Assembly: GCA_036386415.1 (NCBI GenBank)
Contig: DASVVT010000010.1
Coordinates: 33,766 to 97,765 of the forward strand
DNA from: DASVVT01 sp036386415
Lineage (GTDB): Bacteria; Acidobacteriota; Blastocatellia; Pyrinomonadales; Pyrinomonadaceae
Direction of reading: 5' to 3'
Length of the DNA: 64,000 bases
This document shows positions 1-9,320 of this stretch, piece by piece. Under the pieces are notes generated by a model that saw nothing but the letters and a program-made list of their open reading frames with translations, was not told the origin of the DNA and did no database searches. A program made the translations under genes and the position numbers. The first letter of the stretch is position 1; every line of letters starts with the position of its first letter.

Positions 1-197
1 AAACTTTTGGAAGCGGGCGCTGATTGACGCTTTCTTTCATAGTGACCAGGCGAAGCGCCCGACCACTGTTTGTGGTTGCGGCTCGCGATAAAGATTGCCC
101 CTTGACCTCGCTGCCTCTTCTTGGTGCCTCGATACGGGCGGGGCCTGTGTCGTTTGATCTTAAAGTGCAGGTATGCAGGGATTTTGTAGGGGGTCCT

Positions 198-518
198 ATG
201 AACTATTCGAGCATGATCGTATTCAGTAAACAGGCGACCTGCCCCTCCTCGGAGATGCTGCTTTCCTATCAACGAGTCGGGCTCACCAGTGAGCAGCGGG
301 CATGGGTCGCCACACACCTCGCCGCATGCGATTTCTGCGGCGCGGAGCTTCAATTACTGACAAAATACACCCCAAACGGCGAAGAATATGCTCTCACGGA
401 CATACCCTTGAACTTACGTCGCCTGGCCGAAGCACTCCTGGGCGGAGTGCAACTCAGGCCTGAAAGCTTCTCCGAAGTCGTCTACGAAAAAGAGCGTCTG
501 ACGCTGACGGACGCCTAA
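198..518 (+). CDS. small zinc-finger protein, anti-sigma-factor-like
   Basis: A 106-residue protein containing HLAACDFC, a His-x3-Cys-x2-Cys arrangement typical of the zf-HC2 fold found in anti-sigma factors. No transmembrane segment follows, unlike classical membrane-bound anti-sigma factors, and no sigma factor gene lies next to it in the window. The start at 198 is chosen because an AGGGGG ribosome binding site lies at 188-193; an in-frame upstream start at 24 would add 58 residues of unconserved-looking sequence. The role as a zinc-binding regulator is inferred from the motif only. Confidence 0.6.
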   Translation: MNYSSMIVFSKQATCPSSEMLLSYQRVGLTSEQRAWVATHLAACDFCGAELQLLTKYTPNGEEYALTDIPLNLRRLAEALLGGVQLRPESFSEVVYEKERLTLTDA

Positions 519-522
519 TAAT

Positions 523-603
523 ATTGCGGATTTCGGATTGCGGATTGCGGATTAACGAAAAGCATCCTGTCTTTAATCCGCAATCCGCAATCCGCAATCC
601 GCA
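523..603. repeat. heptad-repeat hairpin, ATTGCGG unit
   Basis: The left arm (523-553) is about four tandem copies of ATTGCGG with one ATTTCGG variant, and the right arm (574-603) is its reverse complement. It separates two convergent genes and nearly fills the gap between their stop codons (518 and 612). It could act as a bidirectional 3' hairpin, but there is no T-tract typical of an intrinsic terminator. Confidence 0.85.
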
Positions 604-611
604 TTTCTTCC

Positions 612-2033
612 TTATCTGTCGTCGCCGTCGCGTGGGACAGAAGCATCAACCGAAGGATCGACCACTACCCGAAATCCCTTCAGCACCCATGCGCGCTGGC
701 TCGGGGCGAAGCGCGGCGCAAGGATTCCGTCGTTGATCTCGCGCGTGACGGCGAAGCGTTGCCACTCCGTTGCCGGAACGAATAATCGCTCGTTCGACAT
801 CCCATCCGACGTTCCCTCTATATCTGCTTCTTCGGCTGAGATGACGCCGTCATTGTCCTCGTCCACCAGCGAGACCTCATAAGCATAGGCGTCGAAGAGC
901 CTTTGCCCGAAATTGGTCACGTTCGGCTCAAACGAAGCGAGTCGTTCGTAAACGTCGAAAAGGATCTCCTCCGCCAGCGCGCTCGGAATGAAGCGCATGC
1001 GAAACTCCGCCTGGTCTTCATCCTCTGCTTCCATGCGGTCGGGATCGCGCGGGTCGTTGGGATTGTCGCCGTGGGTTCGCGGGTCGTTCTGCACGCCCGA
1101 TGGGCCTGAGCCTGGAACGATGGAGCGGATGCGCCCGACGCGCCCGGTCTCAAAGCTTCCGGGGATGCCGCCCGTAAACGGCAGTTCATACAACGGATGC
1201 ACCCAGTTCGTCGTGTAGTTGAACTCCCAGTAGGAGTGACAGTCCGTCTGCTGTAGGCAGTTATATGCGCCCATGCTGAGATGAAGCGGGGCGGTATTAT
1301 TATTTTGCACAGTCGGGAAATGATCTGTCTCACTGGGGAAGCGCGGCGCGTTGCCATCCGTCGTGAAGGTGTTGCCTGGGACGTTGTTGTGTGTGCCCAT
1401 GGCCTGAAGTTTGGCGGCGTCGGCTGACGTGATGTGACCGAACCGCGCGCGGCCATTGGCGCGCGGCGGCGCGACCGTCGGCACTTCTATGTCGTAGATC
1501 ATCCATCCCTCGTACCAGCCGCTCTCGTTGTTGATGACAAAGAGCCCGGAGATGTCTGTGAAGATGTCTATGAATGCGCCGGGGTCATCAGGATCGGTCG
1601 GGAGCCCGGGTTTGGGCTCAAGGACGAGGCGAACCGCGCCGATAGTCGGCAAGCCGCAGTTGCCGCCCGTCGCCGTCATAATGGCGGTGTCGTTAATTCC
1701 CGGTATCTTGGCCGTGAAAACGTTGGGCTCGAAGCCATGTGTATCGAGCAGATAATACTGAAAGAGCTGGCTCGGATCGTCCGCCTCGGCGAAAGCCGTC
1801 ATGGGCAGATAGGTATGCGGACGCCCGGCCATATCCTGTAGCTGATCTTTGAGCGGCTGAGGAAGGTGGACTATGTCTCCGCGATTGCGGGTGTTAAACC
1901 TGTCCTGCGCGGCGCGTGGATTCGGATGGCATGGCGGCGGCGGGTCTTGCGCGTAAGCGAGCCTGGCCGGACTAAGGATCACGAGGGCGAGCAGAGAGAC
2001 TACTGCGGTGATTCTTCTTGTTCTCCCGATCAT
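612..2033 (-). CDS. secreted protein with an EF-hand calcium-binding loop
   Basis: A 473-residue protein of unrecognised family. The N-terminus is basic and then hydrophobic (ITAVVSLLALVILSP) and ends in AYAQD, a convincing signal peptide, so it is probably exported. Around residue 391 it has DEDNDGVISAEE, which matches the canonical EF-hand loop with acidic residues at positions 1, 3, 5 and 12 and Gly at 6. The start at 2033 is preferred because AGGAGG lies at 2040-2045; an upstream ATG at 2072 lacks this. It is transcribed away from the phosphorelay genes after a 366-bp gap. Function unknown; calcium binding is inferred. Confidence 0.75.
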   Translation of the reverse strand: MIGRTRRITAVVSLLALVILSPARLAYAQDPPPPCHPNPRAAQDRFNTRNRGDIVHLPQPLKDQLQDMAGRPHTYLPMTAFAEADDPSQLFQYYLLDTHGFEPNVFTAKIPGINDTAIMTATGGNCGLPTIGAVRLVLEPKPGLPTDPDDPGAFIDIFTDISGLFVINNESGWYEGWMIYDIEVPTVAPPRANGRARFGHITSADAAKLQAMGTHNNVPGNTFTTDGNAPRFPSETDHFPTVQNNNTAPLHLSMGAYNCLQQTDCHSYWEFNYTTNWVHPLYELPFTGGIPGSFETGRVGRIRSIVPGSGPSGVQNDPRTHGDNPNDPRDPDRMEAEDEDQAEFRMRFIPSALAEEILFDVYERLASFEPNVTNFGQRLFDAYAYEVSLVDEDNDGVISAEEADIEGTSDGMSNERLFVPATEWQRFAVTREINDGILAPRFAPSQRAWVLKGFRVVVDPSVDASVPRDGDDR

Positions 2034-2303
2034 TCTATTCCTCCTATCTGGTTGGTAAGATTCTTCACCCACTCTGGCGGCTCAGTAGCCTGTCTCCCTC
2101 ATGCGCTGAACTTAAGGCGATTTTTTCACCAGAGTCTTTGTAGGCCGAGGAGCAATTATCATGCCCGCATCAACGCTTTGTCTCTCAGAATTAAGGGCTT
2201 CGTGTTTGAACAAACGCCTGGTTCGGCTAGAGGCGAGAGAGGAGGTGTTTCAGCTTGAATCACATGTCATGCTCCTGTGGTTCAGATGGAAACAGAAGCA
2301 AAT

Positions 2304-2397
2304 GATGAATCAGGAATGCTGCAATGCGGAATGAAAAGACGAGCAAAACGGCTTGATTTCGGCTTTTCATTCCGCATTGCAGCATTCCTGATTCATC
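2304..2397. repeat. perfect 35-bp inverted repeat of the AATGCGG heptad family
   Basis: Arms 2304-2338 and 2363-2397 are exact reverse complements, separated by a 24-base loop. AAT recurs every 7-8 bases within each arm. It begins three bases after the stop codon of the receiver gene at 2400. The rest of this 366-bp gap (2034-2303) shows nothing else that I can support. Confidence 0.9.
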
Positions 2398-2399
2398 GT

Positions 2400-2792
2400 T
2401 TATTTTATCTGCGGCTTCTCTTCCCCATTCTTCAATGCGACATCAATCATCTTCAAGATGTCTGCGGGGAAGAAGGGTTTTGGCAGGACGGCGACTGCGC
2501 CGCAGCTCATCAGTTGCTTGACTGCTTCTAAAGTGCCGTAGGCGGTGATGATGATGACGAGGCTGTTGGAGTCATGCTTGAGAATGGCGTTGAGCACGTC
2601 CAGGCCGGACATGTCAGGCAGTCTGAGGTCTGTGATGGTCACCTCGAACCGGAGTTTGCGCGCCAGCGCGAGACCGTCGCGGCCATTGCGCGCGACGCCC
2701 ACTCTGTAGCCGTTATCGTCCAGGATCAGCTTGAGGGCATCGGCCACGCTCGGCTCATCGTCGATGACAAGAACCCCTATCTTCTCTTCCAT
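2400..2792 (-). CDS. single-domain response regulator
   Basis: A 130-residue stand-alone CheY-like receiver domain. Asp11 and Asp12 form the acidic pocket, Asp55 (in TITDLRLPDMSG) is the expected phosphorylation site, and Thr83 and Lys105 (KPF) are the switch residues. There is no output domain, so it probably relays phosphate or binds a partner protein. It is the last gene of a minus-strand run of four two-component genes, 160 bp downstream of the NtrC-type regulator, and is probably phosphorylated by one of those kinases. Confidence 0.9.
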   Translation of the reverse strand: MEEKIGVLVIDDEPSVADALKLILDDNGYRVGVARNGRDGLALARKLRFEVTITDLRLPDMSGLDVLNAILKHDSNSLVIIITAYGTLEAVKQLMSCGAVAVLPKPFFPADILKMIDVALKNGEEKPQIK

Positions 2793-2952
2793 AATCCCTG
2801 CATTCCGGGAGCAAGCAAAAGGTATCCTGCGGTATCGGCAACACTTGTGCCGCCTGCGCAGGCCACGGTTTCAGTGTGGCTCGATTGATATTTGAGAGGC
2901 GCAGCCTCGGCTCTCACTTTTTATGGTGTGACAGAAACGGGTGGACGGTGTT

Positions 2953-4332
2953 TCATTCTGGAGCAACGCCGTTGCCCTTCAGTTTGAGCCTCTTCAGCTT
3001 GCGATAGAGCGTTGGCCGATGAAGTTTGAGGATTTCTGCTGTCCTCTTGATGTTGCCGCCGGTGCGCTCCAGCGTCTGCTCGATGGCGTCGCGCTCGATC
3101 TCTTCCAGAGTGAAGAAGGGCGGGATCACACACCTCGAAGCAGGCTTAGAGGCGTCCTGAAGATGTTCGGGCAGGTGGGCAGGCTGAAGCTGCTCCTCCT
3201 GGCAGAACAGGACGGCGCGCTCGATGACGCTCTCAAGCTCGCGCACGTTGCCAGGCCAGTCGTGGCGTGTGAACAGGTTAAAGGCGGGCTGCGAGATGCC
3301 GCGTATCGTCTTGCCATACTTTTCGCCGTAGCGCAGCAGGAAGCGCTCGGCGAGCAGGGCCAGATCATCAAGCCGCTCGCGAAGCGGCGGCACTTTGATC
3401 TTGATTGTGCTGATGCGAAAATAGAGGTCTTCACGCAACGTGCCAGCGCTCACGGCCTGCGCAGTCTCACGATTTGTCGCCGAGATCAACCTGAAGTCAA
3501 CGTCCCGTTCCTGCTCGTCGCCGAGCCGTCTGAGCTTTCTATCCTGAAGCACGCGCAAGAGCTTAGTCTGAAGATGCAGGGGCATCTCAGCGATTTCGTC
3601 CAGGTGCAAAGTCCCGCCCGATGCGGCCTCGATCAGGCCGCGCTTGTCGCGGTCTGCCCCTGTGAAAGCGCCCCTTTTGTAACCCAGCAACTCCGACTCG
3701 ATGAGATTCTCCGGGATGGCGGCGCAGTTGATGCTGATGAAGGGGCCGCTCGCACGCTCACTCTGCTGATGAAAGGCGCTGGCGATCAACTCCTTGCCCG
3801 TGCCGCTCTCGCCTTCGATTAAGACGGGCGCGTCCGACTGAGCGGTCGCGCGTATCACCTCAAAAATCTGGCGCATACGCGGGCTGCGTCCGATGATTCC
3901 GAAGGTCTCGCTCTCGCGGCAGAGCGTGCGCTTGAGGTTGCGGTTCTCCTGTCGTATCTCTTTGAATTCGAGCGCACGCTCGGCCAGCATCACGACCTGA
4001 TCGGGCGTGAAAGGTTTTTCCAGATAGTAGTACGCCCCCTTCTTGATAGCTTCGATGGTCACGTCGAGCGAGCCGTGCGCGGTCATGAGGATAACTTCAG
4101 TATCCGGATTGCCGGTCTTGATGCGGTCGAGCAGTTCTATCCCACTCATGTCAGGGAGCCTCAAGTCTGTAAACACCAGGTCGAAAGGAGCGCTGCCGAG
4201 AAGCTTCGTCGCTTCTGAAACCGTCTTCGCCGTCAAGACTGTATAGCCCTCGTCGCCGAGCACGATTTCCAGCGCACCGGTCACGCTCTTTTCGTCGTCG
4301 ACCACCAGGATTCTGTTGCCTACAGCACGCAT
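2953..4332 (-). CDS. NtrC-family sigma-54-dependent response regulator
   Basis: 459 residues with three domains: receiver (1-125, phosphorylation site Asp56), AAA+ sigma-54 activation domain (about 140-380) and a C-terminal Fis-type helix-turn-helix (about 415-450). The ATPase domain shows Walker A GESGTGK (174-180), the sigma-54 contact loop GAFTGA (211-216) and Walker B LDE (around 235). It should bind enhancer sites and remodel sigma-54 RNA polymerase at its target promoters. The gene starts six bases after the stop of the receiver-kinase gene, so the two are co-transcribed. I did not find a convincing -24/-12 promoter in the window, so its targets are unknown. Confidence 0.95.
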   Translation of the reverse strand: MRAVGNRILVVDDEKSVTGALEIVLGDEGYTVLTAKTVSEATKLLGSAPFDLVFTDLRLPDMSGIELLDRIKTGNPDTEVILMTAHGSLDVTIEAIKKGAYYYLEKPFTPDQVVMLAERALEFKEIRQENRNLKRTLCRESETFGIIGRSPRMRQIFEVIRATAQSDAPVLIEGESGTGKELIASAFHQQSERASGPFISINCAAIPENLIESELLGYKRGAFTGADRDKRGLIEAASGGTLHLDEIAEMPLHLQTKLLRVLQDRKLRRLGDEQERDVDFRLISATNRETAQAVSAGTLREDLYFRISTIKIKVPPLRERLDDLALLAERFLLRYGEKYGKTIRGISQPAFNLFTRHDWPGNVRELESVIERAVLFCQEEQLQPAHLPEHLQDASKPASRCVIPPFFTLEEIERDAIEQTLERTGGNIKRTAEILKLHRPTLYRKLKRLKLKGNGVAPE

Positions 4333-4338
4333 CTCGTC

Positions 4339-5487
4339 TCACTCTCCGACCGGCAATTCAATCTCGACGCTAGTCCCACCACCTACGCGGCTCTGGAGCG
4401 TGATCGTTCCACGATGCTCCTCGATAACCTTTCGGGCGTATGGCGCGCCGAGCCCGAGCCCCTGACTCTTCGTCGTATAAAAAGGCTCGAAAACATTTCC
4501 GGCCTGTTCTTCAGTCATCCCGCCTCCCGTATCGCTGATCGTCAGACGTAAGACATCGCCGCGCCACTCTGTCGTCACAGTGAGAGAGCCTCCCTCCGCC
4601 ATCGACTGTATCGCGTTGAGCATGAGATTCATCAGCGCCGCATGGATTGAAGCTTCGTCGAGCATCGCGCATCCGGCGGCTGAGGCCAGTTCCAGCCTGA
4701 CTTCGATCCCGTTCGTGGTGATCTGCGGCTCAAGCAACTGGACGACGCTCGTCACCGTGGAATTGAGGTCGACGCGGGCGGGCACAAGGTTGATCGGTCG
4801 AGCGAAGCTGAGAATCTGATCGGCAGTATCGAGGAGACGGTTGATGCTGTCGATGGTCTTATCAATCAAAGACATCTCGCTCTCTGACAGCTTACCGGCC
4901 ACCTTGGTCTTGAGATGCAGCGAGTAGAGACGCAGACCCGCCAGCGGATTCTTGATCTCGTGTGCGACCTGCGCCGCCGCGCGACCCAGGGCGGCGATCT
5001 TCTCCTGATGAATGAGCTGCGCCTGCGCGGCGCGCAGCTCCTCTGTGCGCTCGGCGACACGTGCTTCCAGTTGCTCCGCATACTCCTTGACCTCTTGTTC
5101 GAGCCTGCGCCTCTCATCGTCCAGGTGCTTCTTCTCGACCGCACGCGAAACGGCCTTGATGAGCGCATCCTTAGTGACGGGCTTGGCGATGAAGTCGTAC
5201 GCACCGGCGCGCACGATTTCAGGAAGCTGTGCGACGTTGGGCTCTCCGGTAATCATGATGACTGGGACTGTCATGTCGCGGCTGCGCAGTTCTTTGAGCA
5301 GCTCGATGCCGCTCTTTCGTGGCAGGATGATGTCGATCAGCGCTGCATCAACCCGTGTCTGGTCGAGAATGGCGAGCGCGCTCTCGACATCGGAGGCGGT
5401 CAGCGGATCGTAACCGGCGCGCTTGAGGAACTCCGCCATCGTCCAGCGAATGTTCGGCTCATCGTCCACCAGCAAGACTTTCGGCAT
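4339..5487 (-). CDS. receiver-histidine kinase fusion protein
   Basis: 382 residues in the order receiver (1-120, Asp52), coiled-coil linker (about 120-165), HisKA dimerisation domain with His176 in AHEIKNPL, and HATPase with N271 (N-box), DTGGGM (G1) and a GLGLG G2 loop. Having the receiver at the N-terminus and no transmembrane segment makes it a soluble kinase whose activity is probably gated by phosphorylation from another kinase. Its start overlaps the end of the PAS kinase gene by 29 bases and the NtrC-type regulator follows after six, which suggests a chain PAS kinase, fusion kinase, NtrC regulator. That order is inferred. Confidence 0.93.
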   Translation of the reverse strand: MPKVLLVDDEPNIRWTMAEFLKRAGYDPLTASDVESALAILDQTRVDAALIDIILPRKSGIELLKELRSRDMTVPVIMITGEPNVAQLPEIVRAGAYDFIAKPVTKDALIKAVSRAVEKKHLDDERRRLEQEVKEYAEQLEARVAERTEELRAAQAQLIHQEKIAALGRAAAQVAHEIKNPLAGLRLYSLHLKTKVAGKLSESEMSLIDKTIDSINRLLDTADQILSFARPINLVPARVDLNSTVTSVVQLLEPQITTNGIEVRLELASAAGCAMLDEASIHAALMNLMLNAIQSMAEGGSLTVTTEWRGDVLRLTISDTGGGMTEEQAGNVFEPFYTTKSQGLGLGAPYARKVIEEHRGTITLQSRVGGGTSVEIELPVGE

Positions 5488-6949
5488 ACTCGGCCTCCAC
5501 GGATTCGACCGTCGGCAACTCGATAGTAAAGCGCGTGTGGCTGCCTTCTACGCTTTCCACTGTGATCGTTCCGCCGTAATCGCGTACGATGCCAAAGCTC
5601 AGGCTGAGTCCGAGCCCTGTGCCTCCGCTGGCGCGCCTCGTCGTAAAGAATGGGTCGAAGATTTTATCCAGATGCTCCTGGCTGATGCCCATCCCGTTGT
5701 CGAAGAATTCAAGGCGCACCACAGGCTTTCCTTCACTTTTTGTGACGGCGCGCGCCGTGATGCGAAAGAGCTTCGCGTCGTTTCTGGCGCTCTTCAAGGC
5801 ATGGTGCGCGTTGCTGATCAGGTTGACGACGACCTGGCGCAGGCGCGAGCCATCAGCCTGCACGGCGGGTAAGTTTTCGCCTACGTCTATCTCGACCGTA
5901 ATCCCGTCTTTCTCCAACTGATGGCCGAAGAGCGAGGCACTGGTTGAAATCGTCTCTTCGATACGGACGCGCGCCAGTTCGTGCGAGTCGCGGCGGGCGA
6001 AGGTCAACAGGTCGCGGACGATCCGGTTGATGCGCCCTCCCTCTTCGATGATGCCGTCGATGCTGCGCCGCTCAATCTCTGTGCGATCAGGGGTTTCGTC
6101 CTTCAGGAGCTGTGCGAAATTGATGATGCAGTTGAGCGGATTGTTGATTTCGTGCGCGACACCGGCAGACAGCTCGCCGATTGAGGCCAGCTTTGAAGAT
6201 TCAAACAACTGGCGCTGCATCTCCTCCTTCTCGGCTTCGAGCCGCTTGCTCTCGGAAAGATCACGCAGGATCATGATGATGAGGCTCTCCCTGTCCGTCG
6301 AGAGCTTGCTGAACGAGACGGAGACCGTCAGGCGCACGCCCCTTGACGTTTGGATGGTCATCTCGGTCGCGGAGGATGGTATCTCCGAGGTCGAGACAAA
6401 CGGCGAGGGACGCTTGATGAGCTCGCGTATGATCCCCCTGATCGGGCAGGTCCTGAGATTCTTGATTTCGTGTTTGGCCGCTTCAACGATTGCTGGCGGA
6501 TCAGTCGCCAGCAACAAATTCAGATGGGGCGATTGACTCTGATCTGCGAGTGAGCCCCGCAGCAGCTCGCGAATATCGCGACCGACCATCTCCTCCGGTT
6601 CGTAGCCGAGGATTTCGCTGAACCTGTGGTTGATCTCGACGAGCCGGTAGTCTGTGGCCGTCAGCACTCCGATGCCGTCGCTGGCGTGCTCAAACAGCGC
6701 ACGGTAACGATCTTCGCTCGCGCCGAGCTTGCGCTGCTGGCGTCCGACCAGCCGGATCAACTCCGTGACGACGATCACGTTCACGGCAGTTGAGAGGATG
6801 AAGATGAATCCGAGGCGGTGCGGGATATGCCAGTTCTTCCCAAAAGAGAGGATAATCATACCCGTCACCAGCACACTGATGACACCGAAAAAGACGAAGG
6901 GCTTCAGGTTGATTCCCTTCTTCGCGCCTGAAGTCTGTATTAATTTCAT
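5459..6949 (-). CDS. membrane-anchored PAS sensor histidine kinase
   Basis: About 496 residues. Two hydrophobic segments (roughly residues 16-35 and 47-67) anchor it with almost no periplasmic loop, followed by a PAS domain (around 77-230, enlarged by an insertion), HisKA with His266 in GVAHEINNPLN, and HATPase with DNGMGI and GTGLGLSLS. The start at 6949 has AGAGG eight bases upstream; an in-frame start at 7048 would add 33 residues with no hydrophobic character. First gene of the four-gene phosphorelay. The PAS domain probably senses a cytoplasmic or membrane signal; its ligand cannot be told from sequence. Confidence 0.9.
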   Translation of the reverse strand: MKLIQTSGAKKGINLKPFVFFGVISVLVTGMIILSFGKNWHIPHRLGFIFILSTAVNVIVVTELIRLVGRQQRKLGASEDRYRALFEHASDGIGVLTATDYRLVEINHRFSEILGYEPEEMVGRDIRELLRGSLADQSQSPHLNLLLATDPPAIVEAAKHEIKNLRTCPIRGIIRELIKRPSPFVSTSEIPSSATEMTIQTSRGVRLTVSVSFSKLSTDRESLIIMILRDLSESKRLEAEKEEMQRQLFESSKLASIGELSAGVAHEINNPLNCIINFAQLLKDETPDRTEIERRSIDGIIEEGGRINRIVRDLLTFARRDSHELARVRIEETISTSASLFGHQLEKDGITVEIDVGENLPAVQADGSRLRQVVVNLISNAHHALKSARNDAKLFRITARAVTKSEGKPVVRLEFFDNGMGISQEHLDKIFDPFFTTRRASGGTGLGLSLSFGIVRDYGGTITVESVEGSHTRFTIELPTVESVEAEYAESLAGGR

Positions 6950-7092
6950 GGTCAGGACCTCTTCACCCGGCCAGGGGTTCGAGCCGCTCATTTGCAGGCC
7001 GACATCGAGCACGAGAGTGCGAGGAATATATTGCAAGGGGGATGCCACACGCGGTCAGGCTATCACCAGACTATTCATCAGGCAATTAAAAA

Positions 7093-7311
7093 AGCCCCGG
7101 CAGGGGCGACCGTATCAGTAGCCCATGACGTAAGTCATGGGTAGAAGGATCAGGTTCAAATCCGAGCCCCGGTAGGGGCGGCATACATTGCCAGCTTGCC
7201 GAGCACGTCGGTTCAGATTATGTCGCCCTCTTCGAGGGCTTTATTATCCGTACTTGCAACTATCCCAAGACTGACGTCGTGGGCTACTGATATACCGCCT
7301 CTGCCGGGGCT
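7093..7311. repeat. 219-bp element with GCCCCGG terminal inverted repeats
   Basis: The ends are long imperfect inverted repeats: AGCCCCGGCAGGGGCG followed by GTATCAGTAGCCCA on the left (7093-7124), and the complement at 7280-7311. A third GCCCCGGTAGGGGC palindrome sits inside at about 7166-7180, and GCCCTC-TTC-GAGGGC at 7223-7237. It has no coding capacity, like a miniature inverted-repeat element or a REP doublet. It lies between the PAS kinase start and the end of the acyl-CoA synthetase gene. A shorter relative is at 53852-53896. Confidence 0.8.
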
Positions 7312-7340
7312 GTCGATCATGCTCTTAACGTTGGCGAGTC

Positions 7341-9182
7341 TTACGAGTCGTACAGCTCATCTATCAGCGCGCCGTATTTCTCATCTATCACGCTCCGCTT
7401 AATCTTGAGCGTCGGTGTCATTTCCCCGCCGTCTATGGAGAATTCCTCCAGCAATAGCATGACGCGACGCACGCGCTCGTAATCGGCCAGTTCTGCCGTG
7501 AGCGCGCCCACCTCGCGCTGCACGAGTCTTGTGGCCGCCGCGTCGCGGCTCCACTCGCTTCGCGCCTGCGGCAAGGTCGAGCCCGCAGACTCCAGGGCAT
7601 TCTTGAGCGCGTCCCAATCGGGAACGATCAGGGCGGCGGGCTGCTTCCGCCCAGCGCCGACGACGACCACCTGGCTCACCAGCGCGCTCTGCTTAATCAG
7701 GCTCTCGAGCAGTTGCGGCGCGACGTATTTGCCGTTCGATAATTTGAAGAGGTCTTTCTTGCGATCAGTGATGTAGAGGTGTCCGCGTTCGTCAAAGCGC
7801 CCGACGTCGCCCGTCATAAACCATCCGTCTTTCATCACCTCGCGGGTCGCTTCCTCGTGATTGTAATAGCCGCGCATGACGTTCGGCCCACGAACCTGTA
7901 TCTCTCCGTCGGAGGCCAGCTCAACATCTATGCCGGGGAAGACTCGACCGACCGAGCCGACGCGATTATCGTCAGGTCTATTGGCAGAGACGATGCAGGT
8001 CTCTGTCATCCCGTAGCCCTGAAGGATAGGGATGCCCGCTGCGAGGAAGGCATAGGAGAGCGGGGGAGAGAGCGGCGCTCCGCCCGAAACGAAGTAGCGC
8101 AGGCGCCCGCCCACCCCTGCGCGCCATTTCGAGAAGACGAGCCAGTTTGCCAGTTCCTGTTGAATCTCAAGGAGCGGCGGCACCGTCTGCCCCTTATCTT
8201 TCAGCTCGGCGTAGCGCTGCCCGACACGCAATGCGCGTTCGAACACCTTGCTCTTCCAGCCGCCCTCCGACGTGCCCTTCTTGACGATGCGATGATAGAC
8301 CTTCTCGAAGAGTCGCGGGACAGCCGTCATGATCGTGGGGCGAACGTCGCGCAGGTGATCGCCGACTTGATCGAACGAGGCGGCGTAATAGACCGAGACG
8401 CCGTTCCAGCAGAAGACGTAAAAGACCGTCCGCTCAAAGATGTGCGAGAGAGGCAGCACCGAGAGCGAAACGTCTTCGGATGTGATCGGCAGCACGCTCG
8501 AGATCGAAAGGATATTGGAGATGAAGTTGTCATGCGTGAGCATCACGCCTTTAGGCTCGCCCGTCGTCCCCGAAGTGTAGATGATCGTGGCAGTATCACC
8601 ATTGCTCGCCGCGCCCAGATAAGATTCAAAGCGGTCAGGCTCGCGGCGGTCGCGCTCCGCGCCGTTCGCTTCAAGTGCGCTGAGCGCGAGCGCGCTCTCA
8701 ACCCCCTCAGCCGCCTCTTCATCGAAGAAGATGATCTTCTCAAGCTGCTCGACGCCCTCTATGCCCGGTCGCGCATGTTTGAAGGTCTTGCGTCCGGAGA
8801 CAAAGAGCGCACGCGCGCCCGAGTCTTCCAGGATGAAGCGCACCTGCTCGACCGCCTGCGTCGTGTAGATGGGAACGTTGATCGCGCCGAGGCTCAAGAT
8901 TGCGAGGTCTGTCATAGACCACTCAGGGCGGTTCTCCGAGAGCAGCGCGACACGATCTCCCGCCTCGATGCCAAGTTCCGCCAGCCCCATCGCGATGTGG
9001 CGCACACGCCGGATGAACGTATCTGCTGCGATGTGCAGCCATTTCCCCTCACGCTTCTCGTTGAGCGCATCCGCCTTGGCGTGCCTGTAGATGGCGTCAA
9101 GGCACAGCTTCGGAATTGTGTTGAGCGCAGACGTCTTTTCGCTACTCACCAACGGGTCGTAGCGCATTGCTACTGAGGCCAC
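7341..9182 (-). CDS. long-chain acyl-CoA synthetase (AMP-forming)
   Basis: 613 residues of the ANL superfamily. The P-loop YTSGTTGEPKG, the GYGMTE adenylate-binding motif, and the TGD plus DRKKDLFKLSNGKYV hinge region are all present, which matches long-chain fatty acid:CoA ligases of the FadD15/Faa type. It activates fatty acids for beta-oxidation or lipid synthesis at the membrane. The start is a GTG at 9182 with AGGAG about ten bases upstream; an ATG at 9167 is the alternative. It follows the polysaccharide genes after a repeat-filled gap and is probably not functionally tied to them. Confidence 0.93.
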   Translation of the reverse strand: MASVAMRYDPLVSSEKTSALNTIPKLCLDAIYRHAKADALNEKREGKWLHIAADTFIRRVRHIAMGLAELGIEAGDRVALLSENRPEWSMTDLAILSLGAINVPIYTTQAVEQVRFILEDSGARALFVSGRKTFKHARPGIEGVEQLEKIIFFDEEAAEGVESALALSALEANGAERDRREPDRFESYLGAASNGDTATIIYTSGTTGEPKGVMLTHDNFISNILSISSVLPITSEDVSLSVLPLSHIFERTVFYVFCWNGVSVYYAASFDQVGDHLRDVRPTIMTAVPRLFEKVYHRIVKKGTSEGGWKSKVFERALRVGQRYAELKDKGQTVPPLLEIQQELANWLVFSKWRAGVGGRLRYFVSGGAPLSPPLSYAFLAAGIPILQGYGMTETCIVSANRPDDNRVGSVGRVFPGIDVELASDGEIQVRGPNVMRGYYNHEEATREVMKDGWFMTGDVGRFDERGHLYITDRKKDLFKLSNGKYVAPQLLESLIKQSALVSQVVVVGAGRKQPAALIVPDWDALKNALESAGSTLPQARSEWSRDAAATRLVQREVGALTAELADYERVRRVMLLLEEFSIDGGEMTPTLKIKRSVIDEKYGALIDELYDS

Positions 9183-9320
9183 GTCTCGGCTTCTCCTTAA
9201 TCTCTAAATCTCAGTTGATTTGACTGTCGAGCTTCGACTTGAGCAAAACAGGGGGCGCTTCAGACAAATAATAACAGAAAGCGCGCTCCTTCTTACCATA
9301 AGGATTCAGCGTCATGCGAA

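Noticed and set aside
24..197. Upstream in-frame start for the first gene
   Set aside because: A good ribosome binding site lies before the ATG at 198 and none before the one at 24; the extra sequence looks non-coding.
2941..3822. A 293-codon plus-strand open frame opposite the NtrC-type regulator
   Set aside because: Shadow of a gene with all family motifs; no independent evidence.
6955..7180. GGTTCGAGCC and GGTTCAAATCC, which look like tRNA T-loops
   Set aside because: The flanking bases do not form T-stems or acceptor stems, and no D- or anticodon arm can be drawn; the second lies inside a palindromic repeat.
7779..9176. A 465-codon open frame on the plus strand opposite the acyl-CoA synthetase
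   Set aside because: It lies fully within a clear minus-strand gene and its protein has no motif or plausible composition; it is a by-product of GC-rich codon use.
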